Shown: positions 24,061 to 36,072, counted from the stretch's first letter. The stretch: DNA of 64,000 nt from Theropithecus gelada (GCF_003255815.1 NC_037682.1:8244209-8308208), one strand, 5' to 3'. The notes: generated from the letters alone by a model not told the origin. Numbers and translations are program-made.

Positions 24061-24819
24061 TCTTTTGAATTTGGTGGATTTGAAACCAGGGAAAGGTTTT
24101 CTAACAGATTCCTAAGCACCTCCCCATCCTGCGTCCACAGCTCCGCGGTCAGTGCAGCGAGAATAGGAAACCCACGCAGAGCTGGCTTGTGCAGTGGCCG
24201 TGTTGTCTTCCGCTGCATCTTAGCAGGCTGTTTTCCTTTTCCTGAGGCCTTTTCATTATGCTATCACTCCCTCAATTCTACTTGCACATGAAAGCATTCA
24301 GAACATTTTATCTATTTATGGTTATGAAATCAACAAAGCTCATGTAAAGAGGGTGCAGGCTGGCACCCACGCATTGAGACGGCCAGAGCTGGGTGAATGA
24401 GCGGAGAGCCAGGAAGGTGAGGGACACAGAACCATGGAGGGGGTGGGAGGGGGAGAGTGGAGCCCAGGTGGGAATAGATGAAACTTTTGTGGGCAATGTC
24501 CTGAAGGCAGGGCTGAGAGAAGAGGACGCAAGGAATGCAGTGAGGAGCAAGTCAGAGCAGCCACATCTCAAGAGGGGAAAGAAACCTAATCAACTAAAGC
24601 CACTTTTCAAATGCAGAGCAGCGGCCACTTTGTGCCCTGGGGAGACTGGAGGAGGCGGACTTTCCTCACATTCATTTTCATAGTCGTCTCCACCACCACT
24701 CCCAGCTGGCGAATTCTGGTCCTGCTGGTCCTCCAGTGAAGTCCGGGGACCCCCTCAGTGCCCCCAGCCCCTGTGCTTCCTCGTCACCACACTCTGCACC
24801 CTGCGCTGTCCCTGCACGT

Positions 24820-24930
24820 TTACTTGGCTGTCTCCCCTACCAGCATCTACATCTGGTCTTCATGTTCCCAGCATCCAGTACAAGGCCTGACACAGGGCAG
24901 GGGCTCAGGCGAGTAAGTCATTCATGCAAC
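24820..24930 (+). mobile_element. L2 3' end fragment
   Basis: CCCAGCATCCAGTACAAGGC matches the L2 end. Confidence 0.5.
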
Positions 24931-25479
24931 AAACAGCTGAGGGTGGAATTTGTGCCAGCCTCTGCAGTGACGTGATGGTGCCCACATACAGCTGGTCTCG
25001 GCCTCATGGAACCTGCAGGCTGGTGAGAGAGCAAGGGGTCCATCCAGCAACTTCAGTGGGATACTGCTGTCAAGGAGGCATACTGGGAGTTTGGGGAGAG
25101 CAAAAGGAGGGGTGACCCTGCCTGAGGAGTCGGCACTGGCCTCCCCAAGTAGGTGCATTTGAGTTGAGCTGCTGGTAGCAAGTCAGTGCTGACTGGGCCA
25201 GGCTGTGCTGGGTGGGTGGCTGGGTGGACAGAGGAGTGTGGCCTCATAAATGAGACTTGACACGGTGCCAGGTAGCCACAAAAGAAACCACTGTAGCTGA
25301 GGTTGTGTTAACAGGGACAGGCAGCAAAAGTGGAGAGAGGGCAGCCTCTGTTAGGGCTGCTCTAGGAGGTTTGGCTCTAGAACTTATGCTCTGGGTCCAA
25401 GCCTAGCCTTGAGCACAGCAGCCAATGAGGAAGGGCCAACTGCACCCGAGGCTGTGAGGCAGGGCCCAGGGCATCCCCC

Positions 25480-25930
25480 AGGCCTGACTCTGGTAAGCCC
25501 TCCAGCTTGTCTGGCCTCATGCACCCCCTTGCCTCTCTTCCAGCTACATAAGCCTTCTTCCAGTCCCTGGCCTGCCACTCTCCTGGCCGCCACAGTGCCT
25601 TTGCACATGCTGTTCCCTCCCCTGGGGTGCCGCTGCCTCTCTCCTCTGCCGAGTTCTTCCTATTTTCCCCTGTTAGTTCAGCCCAAATATCATCTCCTCT
25701 GGAAAGCCTTCCCTGACCTTCCCGATGAGGCCAAATCCTCAGCTACAGGTTCGCAGACACCCCAGGCCTCTGTTGGCACTTGGCGAAATGGCGATTTAAT
25801 ACTTTATTTTGGTGAGGAATTTATTGCCTCTTCTCCACTAGACTGTGGTCACCATGGCGGGGACCGTGACTGCTTTGCCCACTGTTAATTCCAGTGTGGA
25901 GTAAAGTGCTTCATAAACATTTGTAAGAAA
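25480..25930 (+). mobile_element. L2 3' region
   Basis: TGCCTTTGCACATGCTGTTC, GGAAAGCCTTCCCTGACC and CACTAGACTGTGGTCACC appear in L2 order. Confidence 0.75.
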
Positions 25931-26119
25931 TGTTTAAAAGATGGAAGGAATGGAGAGATGTTCCTCAGAGAAGAGGAAGCTTGAGGGGTGGTGTGGCATT
26001 TGCAGATGTTTGAGGGACCATCAAGCGGCGGTGGGAGAGACATGGTCCGCGTGGAAAGGCCAGCGGGCAGGGATATACCTGGGGCAGGAGGGGGTGGCAG
26101 GGGGAGGAGAATCTGGGCT

Positions 26120-26340
26120 GAGTCCAGCCTCCTCCACAGATTGTTTCTGTGATATTGGTCAGTTAAGTGACTTAACATTTTGTGCCTCAGTTTACCGATT
26201 TGTTAAATACAGAAGTGGGGAGAATGATGGCACCTCTATCAAGGGACTTATGTGAGCATTAAAAGAGTTAAGTAGTTAAAACACTCAGAAAATGCCTGAT
26301 GCATAAAAGGAGCACAAAAAATGCTCAATGGCAGAATGTT
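26120..26340 (+). mobile_element. MIR
   Basis: TTTTGTGCCTCAGTTTACCG and ATTAAAAGAGTTAAGTAG follow MIR order. Confidence 0.7.
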
Positions 26341-26724
26341 GGTCGTTATCTTAACTTTATGAAAAATATAATTTTGAACAAGGCTATGCAGAGACTGCAC
26401 AGGCTGGTTCAGGAGGCAGCACATGTACTGGCATTGCAAGTGTAGAAATAGCCTGGGTACCCACTAGCAGCTTTGGTCCAGGCCAGGTGTGAGAGCACAA
26501 GATGGAGTAAGCCAGGCTGGGGCTGTAGCCTGGAAAAGTCAAGGGATATACTCAAAGTGCCCCTCAGGGCTCTGGCTCAGGCCCCAGCAAGCTTCTTCCC
26601 TGGGCAGCAGCTCCCCATTCACTGCTCACCAAGCCAGGGATGGAGGGCCTGGGCTAGGCCCAACACACCCCTCTGGTGCTCAGTAGCCCAGCTCCCCTTG
26701 CCATTCTTCTGGAAGCCGACCTGA

Positions 26725-26880
26725 CCATGTTCTTCCCAGCTTAAGACCCTTGTGGCTCCCATTATCTCTGATTACTAAAAACTCCTCCAGGCTGGCACCT
26801 CCTTTCTTCCCCTTTCACCCACAGGTGCCTCGGCCTCCAGAGGCTCCAGCTCCAAGTCTCTCCTTGTTACTAACAGGGCA
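26725..26880 (+). mobile_element. L2 fragment
   Basis: AAGACCCTTGTGGCTCCCAT and following CTCCTCCAGGCTGGCA resemble L2. Confidence 0.5.
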
Positions 26881-27479
26881 CAGCTCATAACATGGGAGTT
26901 TACAGATGTGGCACCTACTCATACCGTGTGTACCTGATGAGTGTATTAATTCATGAAAACCTCACAGCAGCCCTATGACATGCCTGCCATCATTACTCCC
27001 ACAGGCTCTGGGCCAGCAGAGAGGGAGTCTGCAAGGAACAGTCCAGGGGGTCCCAGGAAAGACTGATGGGGTTTAAGGCTCCAGTGGTCAGAGAGGGTCA
27101 GGGACTGGGCCTAGGGGCAACAAAGAAGAGACCCCCACGAGCTGGGAGAATGGTGCTCTCCATGCCTGGGAATGCGGGAACCACAGGGAGTTGGGTGAAC
27201 CATGGTGAGCAGGGGAGAGTGACCTTTACGGCTGAGGATGGAGCAGCTTCTGAAGCCAAGAAGGGCTGAGCACTGGTGGGAGGGGAAGAGCACTAGGAAG
27301 CTTTGGTGGAAAGGACCATCAGGTTGAAGGGAAAACCCCTGAATTGCCAGCCCTGACAGGCTGTTAGTTCGGAGAGTCTTCTGCAAAAGGAGTCCAAGGT
27401 CCAGGAAGAAGAAGAGGTGAGCTCAGTCAAGATGTCAGTGGATTGTGTTTGGTGCAGGGGAATAGTTCTGAACAGGAGC

Positions 27480-27610
27480 AGCGGAAGATGCAGATTCTGT
27501 TCCCAGCTCTGCCACTAGCCTGCTGGGGGTGTTCTGCAAACCTCTCCCCCTCACTGGGCCTCAGTTTTTGTATTTGCAAAATAGCAGTGGGTCAGACCCC
27601 TTAGCCTCAA
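27480..27610 (+). mobile_element. MIR fragment
   Basis: CAGCTCTGCCACTAGCCTGC and CTGGGCCTCAGTTTTTGTAT match MIR. I see no gene in 27611-29470 beyond MIR scraps. Confidence 0.65.
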
Positions 27611-28369
27611 AGGGCCCTCCCAACCTCTGGTACTTGAGCATCTCTGAGCCTGCTGGGCCACCTGTCCCAGTGCCTCTTGGGCTTTGGAAGTTGAATGCTG
27701 CAACCCCAAGCCCCAGTTTCAGGTGGGGATGAGCCCATTGCCCAATGCTAGGGTCCGAGTGGGCCTGAAGGCTCCCAGAGGACCACGTCCTCAGCCCTGG
27801 ATGGGCAGGGACCCTGGAGACCTGGCCTGTGTGGACACAGGGGAATAAGTACTGGGACTGAGCCTGTAGTTTTGCTTCTTCCACCCAACCCATTGGGCGT
27901 CATTCTCACAGCTTGGTGCTAGGTACACCAGGGAACTCACCATTGGAGGGATCCGATGGGTTCCAAGGTACACAAAACAGACTCCCAGATCATCCTCAGG
28001 TGGTCTACACAGCCTGTGGCTAAAGCAACTGCTGTCTCCAGCACTTCTTAGCTTCAGTCTGGTGAGAGGAGGAAAGTTCCCTCGGCAGTGTCTTACAGGT
28101 GACCACAGAGGGCCCCCACAGCCTGGCCAAAATGCTCAATTTCAGAAAGTCCCAGACTCATAATTGGAGTGAGGGCCCTTGAAAGATGGTCTTGGATGAC
28201 TGAGGCCTAATGCAGAGAGTGGAGTGACCCAAGTGACTCACGGCCAGCACTTGGTGGAGGTGAACCCAGACTAGGTCCTTGGTTTGTGGTGCAGTGGCCA
28301 TGCGGGCCTCCCACAGGCTGGCCTCTGGGGTCCAGGTGCTGAGAAGCCTGGGCCAGGAGGTGGAGCTCT

Positions 28370-28465
28370 AGGTCCTAGTCTTAGCGGCACCCTGACTTGC
28401 TGTGTGACCTTGGCAAATTGTGTCTGTCTGAGAGCCGCCTGAGTCTCCCCCTCTGCACTGAGGGC
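28370..28465 (+). mobile_element. MIR fragment
   Basis: CTTGCTGTGTGACCTTGGCA is the conserved MIR core. Confidence 0.6.
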
Positions 28466-29174
28466 TTGGCGCTGGGGGTGGACGCTCCATTGTAGCACCA
28501 TTCAGGGTCCCAGGGCTAGCTGTACCAGAGCAGAAACTTCTCTCCTCGCCACCCTTGGAGCCCTCAAGTGCTGCTTGTGTGATCTTCTCCACCTCTGGGT
28601 CCCCCATCCCAGTCCAGAGAGGGGCCCAGAGATGTCTGGAATCTGCAGCTTCTTGAGAATATGTCAGGCACTTTCCAGCTGTCGTCCCAGGTCCCCGTCA
28701 AACGCCTCCAGGAAGTGCTGCAGGGAGAGGGCAGAAGTCAACAGGACCAGGCAGGGGTTCCAAAGGGCTGGGTCCACTTGACTCTGGGGAGCCCTGCCAG
28801 ACCCCTGCAGGCCACACCTACATCCAGAAGCAAACTGGTCCTTGTAGGCAGTCTGGGGAAAGGTTTGGTTCCAGAAAGTTCCAGAGCTGGTGGCTGCAGG
28901 AATCCTTCAATGCAGGCGATGTTTGCAAGCAGCAGCAACCTGGTTGGTCTGTCGTGGAGTGGTGTCCAGAAGCTTCTCTAAAAACCCCGCCCAGGTCCAG
29001 ACTGCTGGGGAAGGAGAGGCAGTTGGTGTCATGACAAAGGTGTCCAGCCCCTCTGCTTGGTGCAGGGCAGAGGCTGGGGACTGGCACACGGGGCTGGCTA
29101 AGCTCAACCATAAGGAATGGCCTGACCTCTGGCCAGGAGGTCAGCGGCCGTGGGCTCTAGCCCATGCTCTCCCT

Positions 29175-29235
29175 CCAGGAACTAGTCAATCACTACTTTT
29201 CTCTGGGCCTCAGTTTACCTTCCAGTTTAAGGAGG
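29175..29235 (+). mobile_element. MIR fragment
   Basis: CTCTGGGCCTCAGTTTACCT matches MIR. Confidence 0.5.
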
Positions 29236-29469
29236 AGGTTGGAGCAACTGGTAAGGGGCTTTCCCGGGATCCTAACTCTGCTCCAGGCTGAGCACAGGGA
29301 GAAAAAGATTAAGGGGCTGGGGGGCCTGGAGGGAGGCAAAGGTCTCCACGGTCCCATGGTGGCCCCAAGGGTAGTGAAGTCCTCACCTGGTGTTTTCACC
29401 CTGTGGCCTTGTCCAGAGAGGATCCCCGAAGGCGCTAGGCCTGGTATCTCGTTTCTTTCCAAGGTTTGG

Positions 29470-30020
29470 ACAGAAGTCTCCCCTGTTGGAGGAGGGGGCG
29501 GGGGCGAGGGGCAAGGGCAGGACCTCCCTTTTCCCTGGTTGAAATGTCCCCACAGAGGGTGGGGGGCGCTAAGATGGGGGTGGTGGGGGCGTGCGGCGCC
29601 GGGGACTCCCCAGGCCCCGGCCCCGCGAAGGGCTCGCGGCTCGGGGGCGGGGGCAGCTCCCAGGCTCTGGTGGAGCCGCCACTCCGCCAGTTGCCTTAAA
29701 AAGGCGCCAGCGCGCGCGCATCAGCAGAAGGGCTGCGGCTCTCTTCCAAATTAGGCAAGAATTGGGAGGCCGCGGGAGACGAGCTGCGAGAAGAGCGCGG
29801 ACGTCACCCGGGGCCTCCCTCTCCCTCCCGCTCCTCGCGCCTGCATCACGTCCCCATGGCAACGGCGTGCCGCGGCGGCGATGAATGAGCCACTGCGAGG
29901 ACAGGCGCGCGCCAAGATGCGCGCCCCCTCCGCCAGGCGTCACGGCCCCGCGGCTGCCCAGGGGAAGGGGGCGCAGCCCGGCGCCCAGAGGAGGGGATGC
30001 CCCACTCAGATTCACAAAAG
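29470..30020. promoter_or_regulatory. GC-rich island with CArG, CRE and X-box motifs, about -12 kb from NPAS4
   Basis: The stretch is CpG-dense and repeat-free. It contains GC boxes (29.50-29.66 kb), a CArG-like CTTAAAAAGG (29695-29704), a perfect CArG CCAAATTAGG (29746-29755) directly after CTCTT (so TTCC, an ETS core, overlaps it), a CRE-like GACGTCAC (29800-29807) and a near-perfect X-box GTCCCCATGGCAAC (29850-29863). No convincing coding exon or splice structure is seen. It is either a distal enhancer of NPAS4 or the promoter of an unannotated transcript; the sequence alone does not decide. Confidence 0.6.
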
Positions 30021-30209
30021 CCCAGGACCCATTCATTCCCAGCTGATCTTGTTGTGTCCCGGGAGCCCGGAGAATACTCGGTCCAAGGGTCCTCGACCCT
30101 CTGGTTCAGGGCTCCCTGGCTCTCAAGGCCCCCTTACCCGGTCTCCGCTCTCCCCGGGTCAGCCCTCTGCTCCCCAAAGCCTGCGGAAAACCGGATATTG
30201 TGTGGCTTA

Positions 30210-30291
30210 GCGCCACCGCGTGGCCGACTATGGGTCTGCGGCGGACGTGCTTGGCGGCTAGAGTCCCGCCGTCTATGTCGCCCTCTGGCGT
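30210..30291 (-). promoter_or_regulatory. Two CTCF-like motifs flanking the -12 kb island
   Basis: On the minus strand CCACGCGGTGGCGC (30210-30223) fits the GC-rich form of the CTCF core, and a weaker match, ACGCCAGAGGGCGA, lies at 30278-30291. They follow the GC-rich island by about 200 bases. Functional binding is inferred. Confidence 0.35.
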
Positions 30292-30389
30292 CTGCAAGCG
30301 GGGAAGAGCATGAAGGGCTCAGCAATTTTCACACCAGAACCCTGATTAACGCGGGACTTATTCTTACCACACTTGTGATTAACTTGTGA

Positions 30390-30490
30390 TCAATCACACT
30401 TGTGACTAACGTTTAGCGAACGCGCTCCATGTGTGAGGCACTGTGCTACGTGCTTTCCTGGTATTACTCCATTCTCACAGAAACTCTGTA
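30390..30490 (-). mobile_element. MIR fragment
   Basis: GTGTGAGGCACTGTGCTACG matches reversed MIR. Confidence 0.5.
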
Positions 30491-30493
30491 ATG

Positions 30494-30496
<3 letters not shown>

Positions 30497-30539
<43 letters not shown>
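30497..30539. repeat. (TA)n microsatellite
   Basis: About 21 TA units immediately before an Alu poly-T. Confidence 0.95.
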
Positions 30540-30555
<16 letters not shown>

Positions 30556-30841
30556 GAGACGGAGTCTTGCTCTGTAGCCCGGGCTGGAGTGCAGTGGCCG
30601 GATCTCAGCTTACTGCAAGCTCCGCCTCCCGGATTTACGCCATTCTCCTGCCTCAGCCTCCGGAGTAGCTGGGACTACAGGCGCCCGCCACCTCGCCCGG
30701 CTAGTTTTTTGTATTTTTAGTAGAGACGGGGTTTCACCGTGTTAGCCAGGATGGTCTCGATCTCCTGACCTCGTGATCCGCCCGTCTCGGCCTCCCAAAG
30801 TGCTGGGATTACCACCCAGCACTTGAGCCACCGCGCCCGGC
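30540..30841 (-). mobile_element. AluY, Old World monkey type
   Basis: Antisense with GCAGTGGCCGGATCTCAGCT and a small disruption near the 5' end (ATTACCACCCAGCACTTGAG). Confidence 0.9.
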
Positions 30842-30870
30842 AGCAAAATATTATTATCATTTTATTTTAC

Positions 30871-31178
30871 TCTTTTTTTTTTTTTTTTTTTTTGAGACGG
30901 AGTCTCGCTCTGCCTCCCAGGCTGGAGTGCAGTGGCCGGATCTCAGCTCACTGCAAGCTCCGCCTCCCGGGTTCACGCCATTCTCCTGCCTCAGCCTCCC
31001 GAGTAGTTGGGACTACAGGCGCCCACCACCGCGCCCGGCTAGTTTTTTTTTGTATTTTTTAGTAGAGACGGGGTTTCACCGTGTTAGCCAGGATGGTCGC
31101 GATCTCCTGACTTCGTGATCCACCTGTCTCGGCCTCCCAAAGTGCTGGGATTACAGGCTTGAGCCACCGCGCCCGGCC
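30871..31178 (-). mobile_element. AluY, Old World monkey type
   Basis: Antisense, little diverged, with GGCCGGATCTCAGCTCACTG and ACAGGCTTGAGCCACC. Confidence 0.95.
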
Positions 31179-31189
31179 TTATTTTACTC

Positions 31190-31479
31190 ATTTTTTTGAG
31201 ACAGGGTCACACTCTGTCATCCAGACTGGAGTGCAGTGGTGCGATCTCAGCTCACTCCAGACTCTGTCTCCCGGGTTCAAGCAATCCTCTCACTTCAGCC
31301 TCCTGAGTAGCTGGGATTACAGGCGCGCACCACCACACCCAGTTAATTTTTGTATTTTTAGTAGAGATGGGGTTTTGCCGTGTTGCCCAGGCTGGTCTAG
31401 AACTCCTAGACTCAAGCAATCTGCCTGCCTAAGCCTCCCAAAGTGCTGGGATTACAGACGTGAGCCACCGCTCCTGGCC
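31190..31479 (-). mobile_element. Alu
   Basis: Complete antisense Alu, short poly-T, ending GCTCCTGGCC. Confidence 0.95.
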
Positions 31480-31649
31480 TGTTGTCATTTTAAAGTGAGA
31501 AAAACTGGAGCTGAAAGAAGTTGCTGCTTTGCCTAAGATCCCATAGCAGCACAGGCGGAACTGCCTCCTGCACTCATGACTGTGAAAAATGCTCTTCTTG
31601 GACCCTTTCCCTTCCACACCCCTTGTCTCTTTTGATCAACCTCACAGTC

Positions 31650-31810
31650 TCTTGAGATAAGCAGGACAGTGAGCATTAAAATCATTCCCACGTACAGACA
31701 AGGAGACTGAGACTCAGAGAAGTGAAATGGTTTTTTGGAGGTTTCAGACAGCCACAGATGGAACTCAGGTCTCTGAGCCTCTGACCCAGGGGTTTTTAGT
31801 ATGAGGTAGC
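31650..31810 (-). mobile_element. MIR
   Basis: GAGACTGAGACTCAGAGAAG and GGAACTCAGGTCTCTGAGCC match reversed MIR. 31811-32017 shows nothing else. Confidence 0.65.
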
Positions 31811-32017
31811 AGGGCGAAAGTGAGTCCAACACACCTCTGTGAGCCCCTGCTCTTTAGGTTGAACGAAGGAGCTCATCCTAAGCTACTCTACCATTAACGA
31901 ACCCAGCAGCCCACAGTCAGGAGAAGGTCAGGGGGTCTCCACATTATCCAGTGTTTTGGGTGTTCACAAGAGCTAGATGCTCCAGTCTCTCTCCCTCTTC
32001 CCCAATTGTCAATATCT

Positions 32018-32322
32018 CTTATTTTATTTTATTTTATTTTGAGATGGAGTTTTGCTCTTGTTGCCCAGGCTAGAGTGCAATGACGCAATCTCGGCTCACT
32101 GCAACCTCCACCTCCTGGGTTAAAGCAACTCTCCTGCCTCAGCCTCCCAAGTAGCTGGGATTACACATGGATGCCACCATGCCCAGTTAATTTTTGTATT
32201 TTTGGTAGGGACAGGGTTTCACTATGTTGGCCATGCTGGTCTCAAACTCCTGACCTCAGGTTATCCGCCTGCCTGGGCCTCCCAAAGTGCTCGGATTACA
32301 GGCATGAGCCACCGTGCCCAGC
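32018..32322 (-). mobile_element. Alu with (TTTTA)n tail
   Basis: Complete antisense Alu. Confidence 0.95.
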
Positions 32323-32587
32323 AATATCTCTAATTTTATATATACTGTGTTTCGTGTTTGAATGTTGTTGTCTTACGATGTAATCTTCCTGCTATGGTGG
32401 AACCCTTGTACGTATCTACTATTAAGTGAGAAAAATGCCTCCTCTTTGCTTGCTGTTCTTAATGGGCTTGCCTTGTTTTCCAGTGAATCTTCTCGAGTCT
32501 ATTGCTTTCTTGATTTTCTTGCAGAAATACTGATCCTATATAAGTCTTTGGAGGCTGTTGGTAGCTTGTTCTTACTGACTTGTATTT

Positions 32588-32857
32588 TCTTTCTTTCTTT
32601 TTTTTTTCTTCAGATGTTGTCTCACTTTGTCACCCAGGCTGGAGTGCAGTGGTGTGATCTCAAGTCACTACAACCTCCACCTCTTGAATTCAAGAGTTTC
32701 TCCTGTCTCAGCCTCCCAAATAGCTGGATTACAGGTGCCCACCACCACACCCAGCTAATTTTTGTATTTTTAGTAGAGAACTCTTGATCTCAAGATATCC
32801 CCCCACCTCGGCCTCCCAAAGTGCCGGGATTACAGGTGTGAGCCACCGCACCCAGCC
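32588..32857 (-). mobile_element. Alu with an internal deletion
   Basis: Antisense Alu missing about 25 bases after TTTTTAGTAGAGA. 32858-33564 is non-coding, unrecognised. Confidence 0.9.
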
Positions 32858-33564
32858 TGTGCTGGTAACATTCTATGGCTTTCTCTGTGCAGTTAGGTAA
32901 GAAAGGTTGGGAGGCACTGCTTCAGGACTACTTAGGGGCATCATCCAAACTGTTGATCTGGTGGATGTGAAAATGTATCTCGTTGTGGTTGCCCTTAATA
33001 CTGATGAGGTTGAACGTCTTTTCAAGTTTATAGAACATTCTTATTTTTTCCCTCTGGAATATTCACATATTTTACTTAATTTTCTCTCCTTTTTTCACTT
33101 TTCCTTATTGATAAGTCATTGTGGATACTATTTATTGCCGTATCGATCAGGGTTCTATTGCAGAAACTACTCTTACCATTTTAAGCATTAAGGGATTCTA
33201 TATAGGGTTTTAGTGTTTATAAAATAATTGGAAGAGCTGGAGAAATGGGCTATTAATTGGACTTTCAGAAATGACATAAAAAACAACCCCGCAGAATCAG
33301 TCCACCCCAGGGTACTGTAAACTCTGCTGCAATCTGAGGCACATGAGTGCCTCTGGCTGGCGGGATCTAAGTCACACCCAGATCCCTTGTTGTAAGCAAG
33401 TCTGGGAAACAGAGTGTTTCTCTTTGTAGACTCTGAAGAACAGGAAAGCACACACCCACTTCTGGGTATTATTCAGCCTTCTTTGGTTCAATCCCAATTC
33501 CATCTTGATATCCTGTAACTTGTGGACTTAAAATATGAACCACCATCTATACTCTCTATCAGTT

Positions 33565-34130
33565 TTCTACCTTGAGAACACTGATATTTTGGGCCAAATA
33601 ATCACTGTTGTGGGGGACTTTTCTGTGCATTGTAGGATGTTTAGCAACCTCCCTTACTCTACTTGCTAGATGCCAGTAGCACTCCCCTTTCCCAAGTCAT
33701 GGCAATTGAAATTGTCTCCAGACATTGGCAAATGTCCCTGTATTAGTCCGTTTTCACACTGCTATAAGGAACTTCCTGAGACTGGGCACTTTATAAAAGG
33801 AAAGAGGTTTAATTGACTCACAGTTCTGCATGTCTGAGGAGGCCTCAGGAAACTTACAATCATGGTGGAAGGTGAAGCAGGCACCTTCTTCACAAGACGG
33901 CAGGAGGGAGAAGTGAGAGCACAGGAGAAAACTGATACTTTTAAAATCATCAGATCTCATGAGAGTTCCCTATCATGAGAAGAGCATGGGGGAAACCATC
34001 CCCATGATCCAATTGCCTCCCTCCCTGTAAACGTGGGTATTACAATTCTAGATGAGATTTGGGTAGGGACACAGAGCCAAACCATATCAGTCCCCCATGG
34101 CTCAAAATCACCCCTGGCTGAGAAGGATCA
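33565..34130 (-). mobile_element. MER5A DNA transposon, split by an LTR
   Basis: GATATTTTGGGCCAAATAAT and CATTGTAGGATGTTTAGCAA match reversed MER5A up to 33738. The remaining MER5A end resumes after the LTR at 34090. Confidence 0.8.
33739..34089 (-). mobile_element. Solo LTR of a MaLR (MST/THE1-type)
   Basis: Antisense LTR from TGTATTAGTCCG to AACCATATCA, about 351 bases. The 5-base direct repeats GTCCC at 33734-33738 and 34090-34094 are the target site duplication. No internal region remains. Confidence 0.9.
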
Positions 34131-34459
34131 CCATATATAAAACAGAAGAGGAAAGGGAGAGGGGAAGGAAAGTGAAAATGGTCACATAATAGGACAAGGA
34201 CAAAGCATTTGATGCCTGTTGGAATCTTCATTTCTGCAATAGGCCTAAGGCTGTAGTTGATATTTACAACTACCTTTCTTCTTGACCCCCTCCACCTTCT
34301 CTTTGCCTTCAGCCTGTACCATGGCTGATCAGGGTTCGTTCCCTGGTGGGGGAAATTTTCAACCCTACAGGATTTGAACCATTCTTGAATCTGCCAGAAT
34401 TTTTTGTTATGGGTCCTAGTTCTGTTCCTTCCAAATCCCTGACTGTTGGGCATCATCAC

Positions 34460-34715
34460 CATCATCATCCATTGCAGATAAACTTACACAGTGCTTACTG
34501 TGTTCCAGGTGCTGAGTACTTTACCTGTATTAATTCAGTCCTCACCACAGCAACTCTATGAGGTAGATAGTATCATTACCTTCTTTAAAATGGTAAGAAG
34601 AGGTAATAGGGGTACAGAAAGTTTAATCACTTGCTTAAAGTTGCATGGACAGTAAGTAGCAAAGCCAGGACTTGAACCCAGGCAGTCAGCTCAAATCTGA
34701 GTTCTTAACTCCTAA
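34460..34715 (-). mobile_element. MIR
   Basis: CAGTGCTTACTGTGTTCCAG and GGACTTGAACCCAGGCAGTC follow reversed MIR order. 34716-35194 holds no feature I recognise. Confidence 0.75.
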
Positions 34716-35194
34716 GGTAATAATATTTCTCACAACAGCTAAACTGTTATGTATGCCCTTGCATACAGCCACAGTTCAGAACTACTCTCCTTCAAAACAA
34801 AGTGGACTAGATGTGCCCCTCAAAGCTCTATCTGCTTGGAGATATCTCTTTGCACTGTCTTTCAGTGACACCCATATGTGCGCTGTGATGCTGTAGCAGT
34901 CCACTACCAGCTGGTGCCATGTCACACAGAACCCTCCATGTGCTGGGCTCAGAACTCCCCATCAGGCCATGGGTGTGAGTTGAGGGAGACATGGCCAGGA
35001 ACGGAGAGTCTGGGGACACTGGAAGTGGGAGCCCCCTGCTCGTTAGACCCACTTCAGCTTCCAGGCTACACTTGAGCTTGAGGTCATATGCGCAACTTTC
35101 ATGTAAGGATGGGGAATGACTTTGCAAACCCAGTTCATGGATTGGTGGATCAGGCAAAACTCAGTCCTTTATGATTATCTCAGCTTGTGTTCTA

Positions 35195-35565
35195 AAGAGG
35201 GCATGGTGCCACAAAGTACCATAGACTTGGGGAAATCACAGTGAGAAATTTATGTCTCACAGTTCTGGAGGTTGGAAGTCCAAGATCAAAGTGTTAGCAG
35301 GATTGGTTCCTTCCGAGGGCCTTCTTCTCTCTGTCTTCGCATCATCTTCCCTCCATGTGTGTCTGTGGCCAAATTTCTTCTTCTTACAAGGACATTGGTC
35401 AAAATGTATTACGGACCACTCTAATAATCTCATTTTAATTTTACTTATTTAAAGATTGTATCTCCAAATATGGTTATATTCTGAGGTACAGGGGGTTAGG
35501 ACTTCAATACATGAATTTTGGGGCAGAGGAGGAGAGGGACACATCAGCTCATAACACAGGCTAAA
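35195..35565 (-). mobile_element. MLT1-type LTR (MaLR)
   Basis: CACAGTTCTGGAGGTTGGAA, TTACAAGGACATTGGTCAAA and CAGCTCATAACA follow the antisense MLT1 LTR order. Confidence 0.8.
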
Positions 35566-35615
35566 GAAAAAAAAAAATCACATGATCACATCAATTGATA
35601 CAGAAATTGCATTTC

Positions 35616-35751
35616 AGTCCAGATGCGGTGGCTCATGCCTGTAATCCCAGCACTTTGGGAAGCCAAAGTGGGAGGATTACTTGAGCCTGGCAGTTTGAGA
35701 TCAGCCTGGGCAACATGGTGAAACCTTGTCTCTAAAAATTAGCCAGGCATG
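35616..35751 (+). mobile_element. Alu left part, cut by the next Alu
   Basis: Sense Alu left arm ending at TTAGCCAGGCAT, where a full Alu starts. Confidence 0.85.
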
Positions 35752-36063
35752 GCCGGGTGCGGTGGCTCACGCCTGTAATCCCCGTACTTTGGGAGGCTGA
35801 GGCGGGTGGATCACTTAAGATCAGGAGTTCAAAACCAGCCTGGCCAACATAGCAAAATCTTGTCTCTACTAAAAATACAAAAGTTAGCCAGGCATGGTGG
35901 TGCATGCCTGTAATAATCCTAGCTACTCAGGAGGGTGAGGCAGGAGAATCGCTTGAACCCAGAGGAGGAAGTTGCAGTGAGCCGAGATCGCGCCACTGCA
36001 CTCCAGTCTGGGCGACAGAGCGAGACTCTGTCTCTAAATAAATAAATAAATAAATAAATAAAA
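35752..36063 (+). mobile_element. Alu with (AAAT)n tail
   Basis: Complete sense Alu GGCCGGGTGCGG to AAATAAATAAAT. Confidence 0.95.
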
Positions 36064-36072
36064 ATAGGAATG

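Noticed and set aside
29164..30389. Several open frames in the -12 kb GC-rich island
   Set aside because: Low-complexity Arg/Gly/Pro-rich translations of GC-rich DNA, with no domain.
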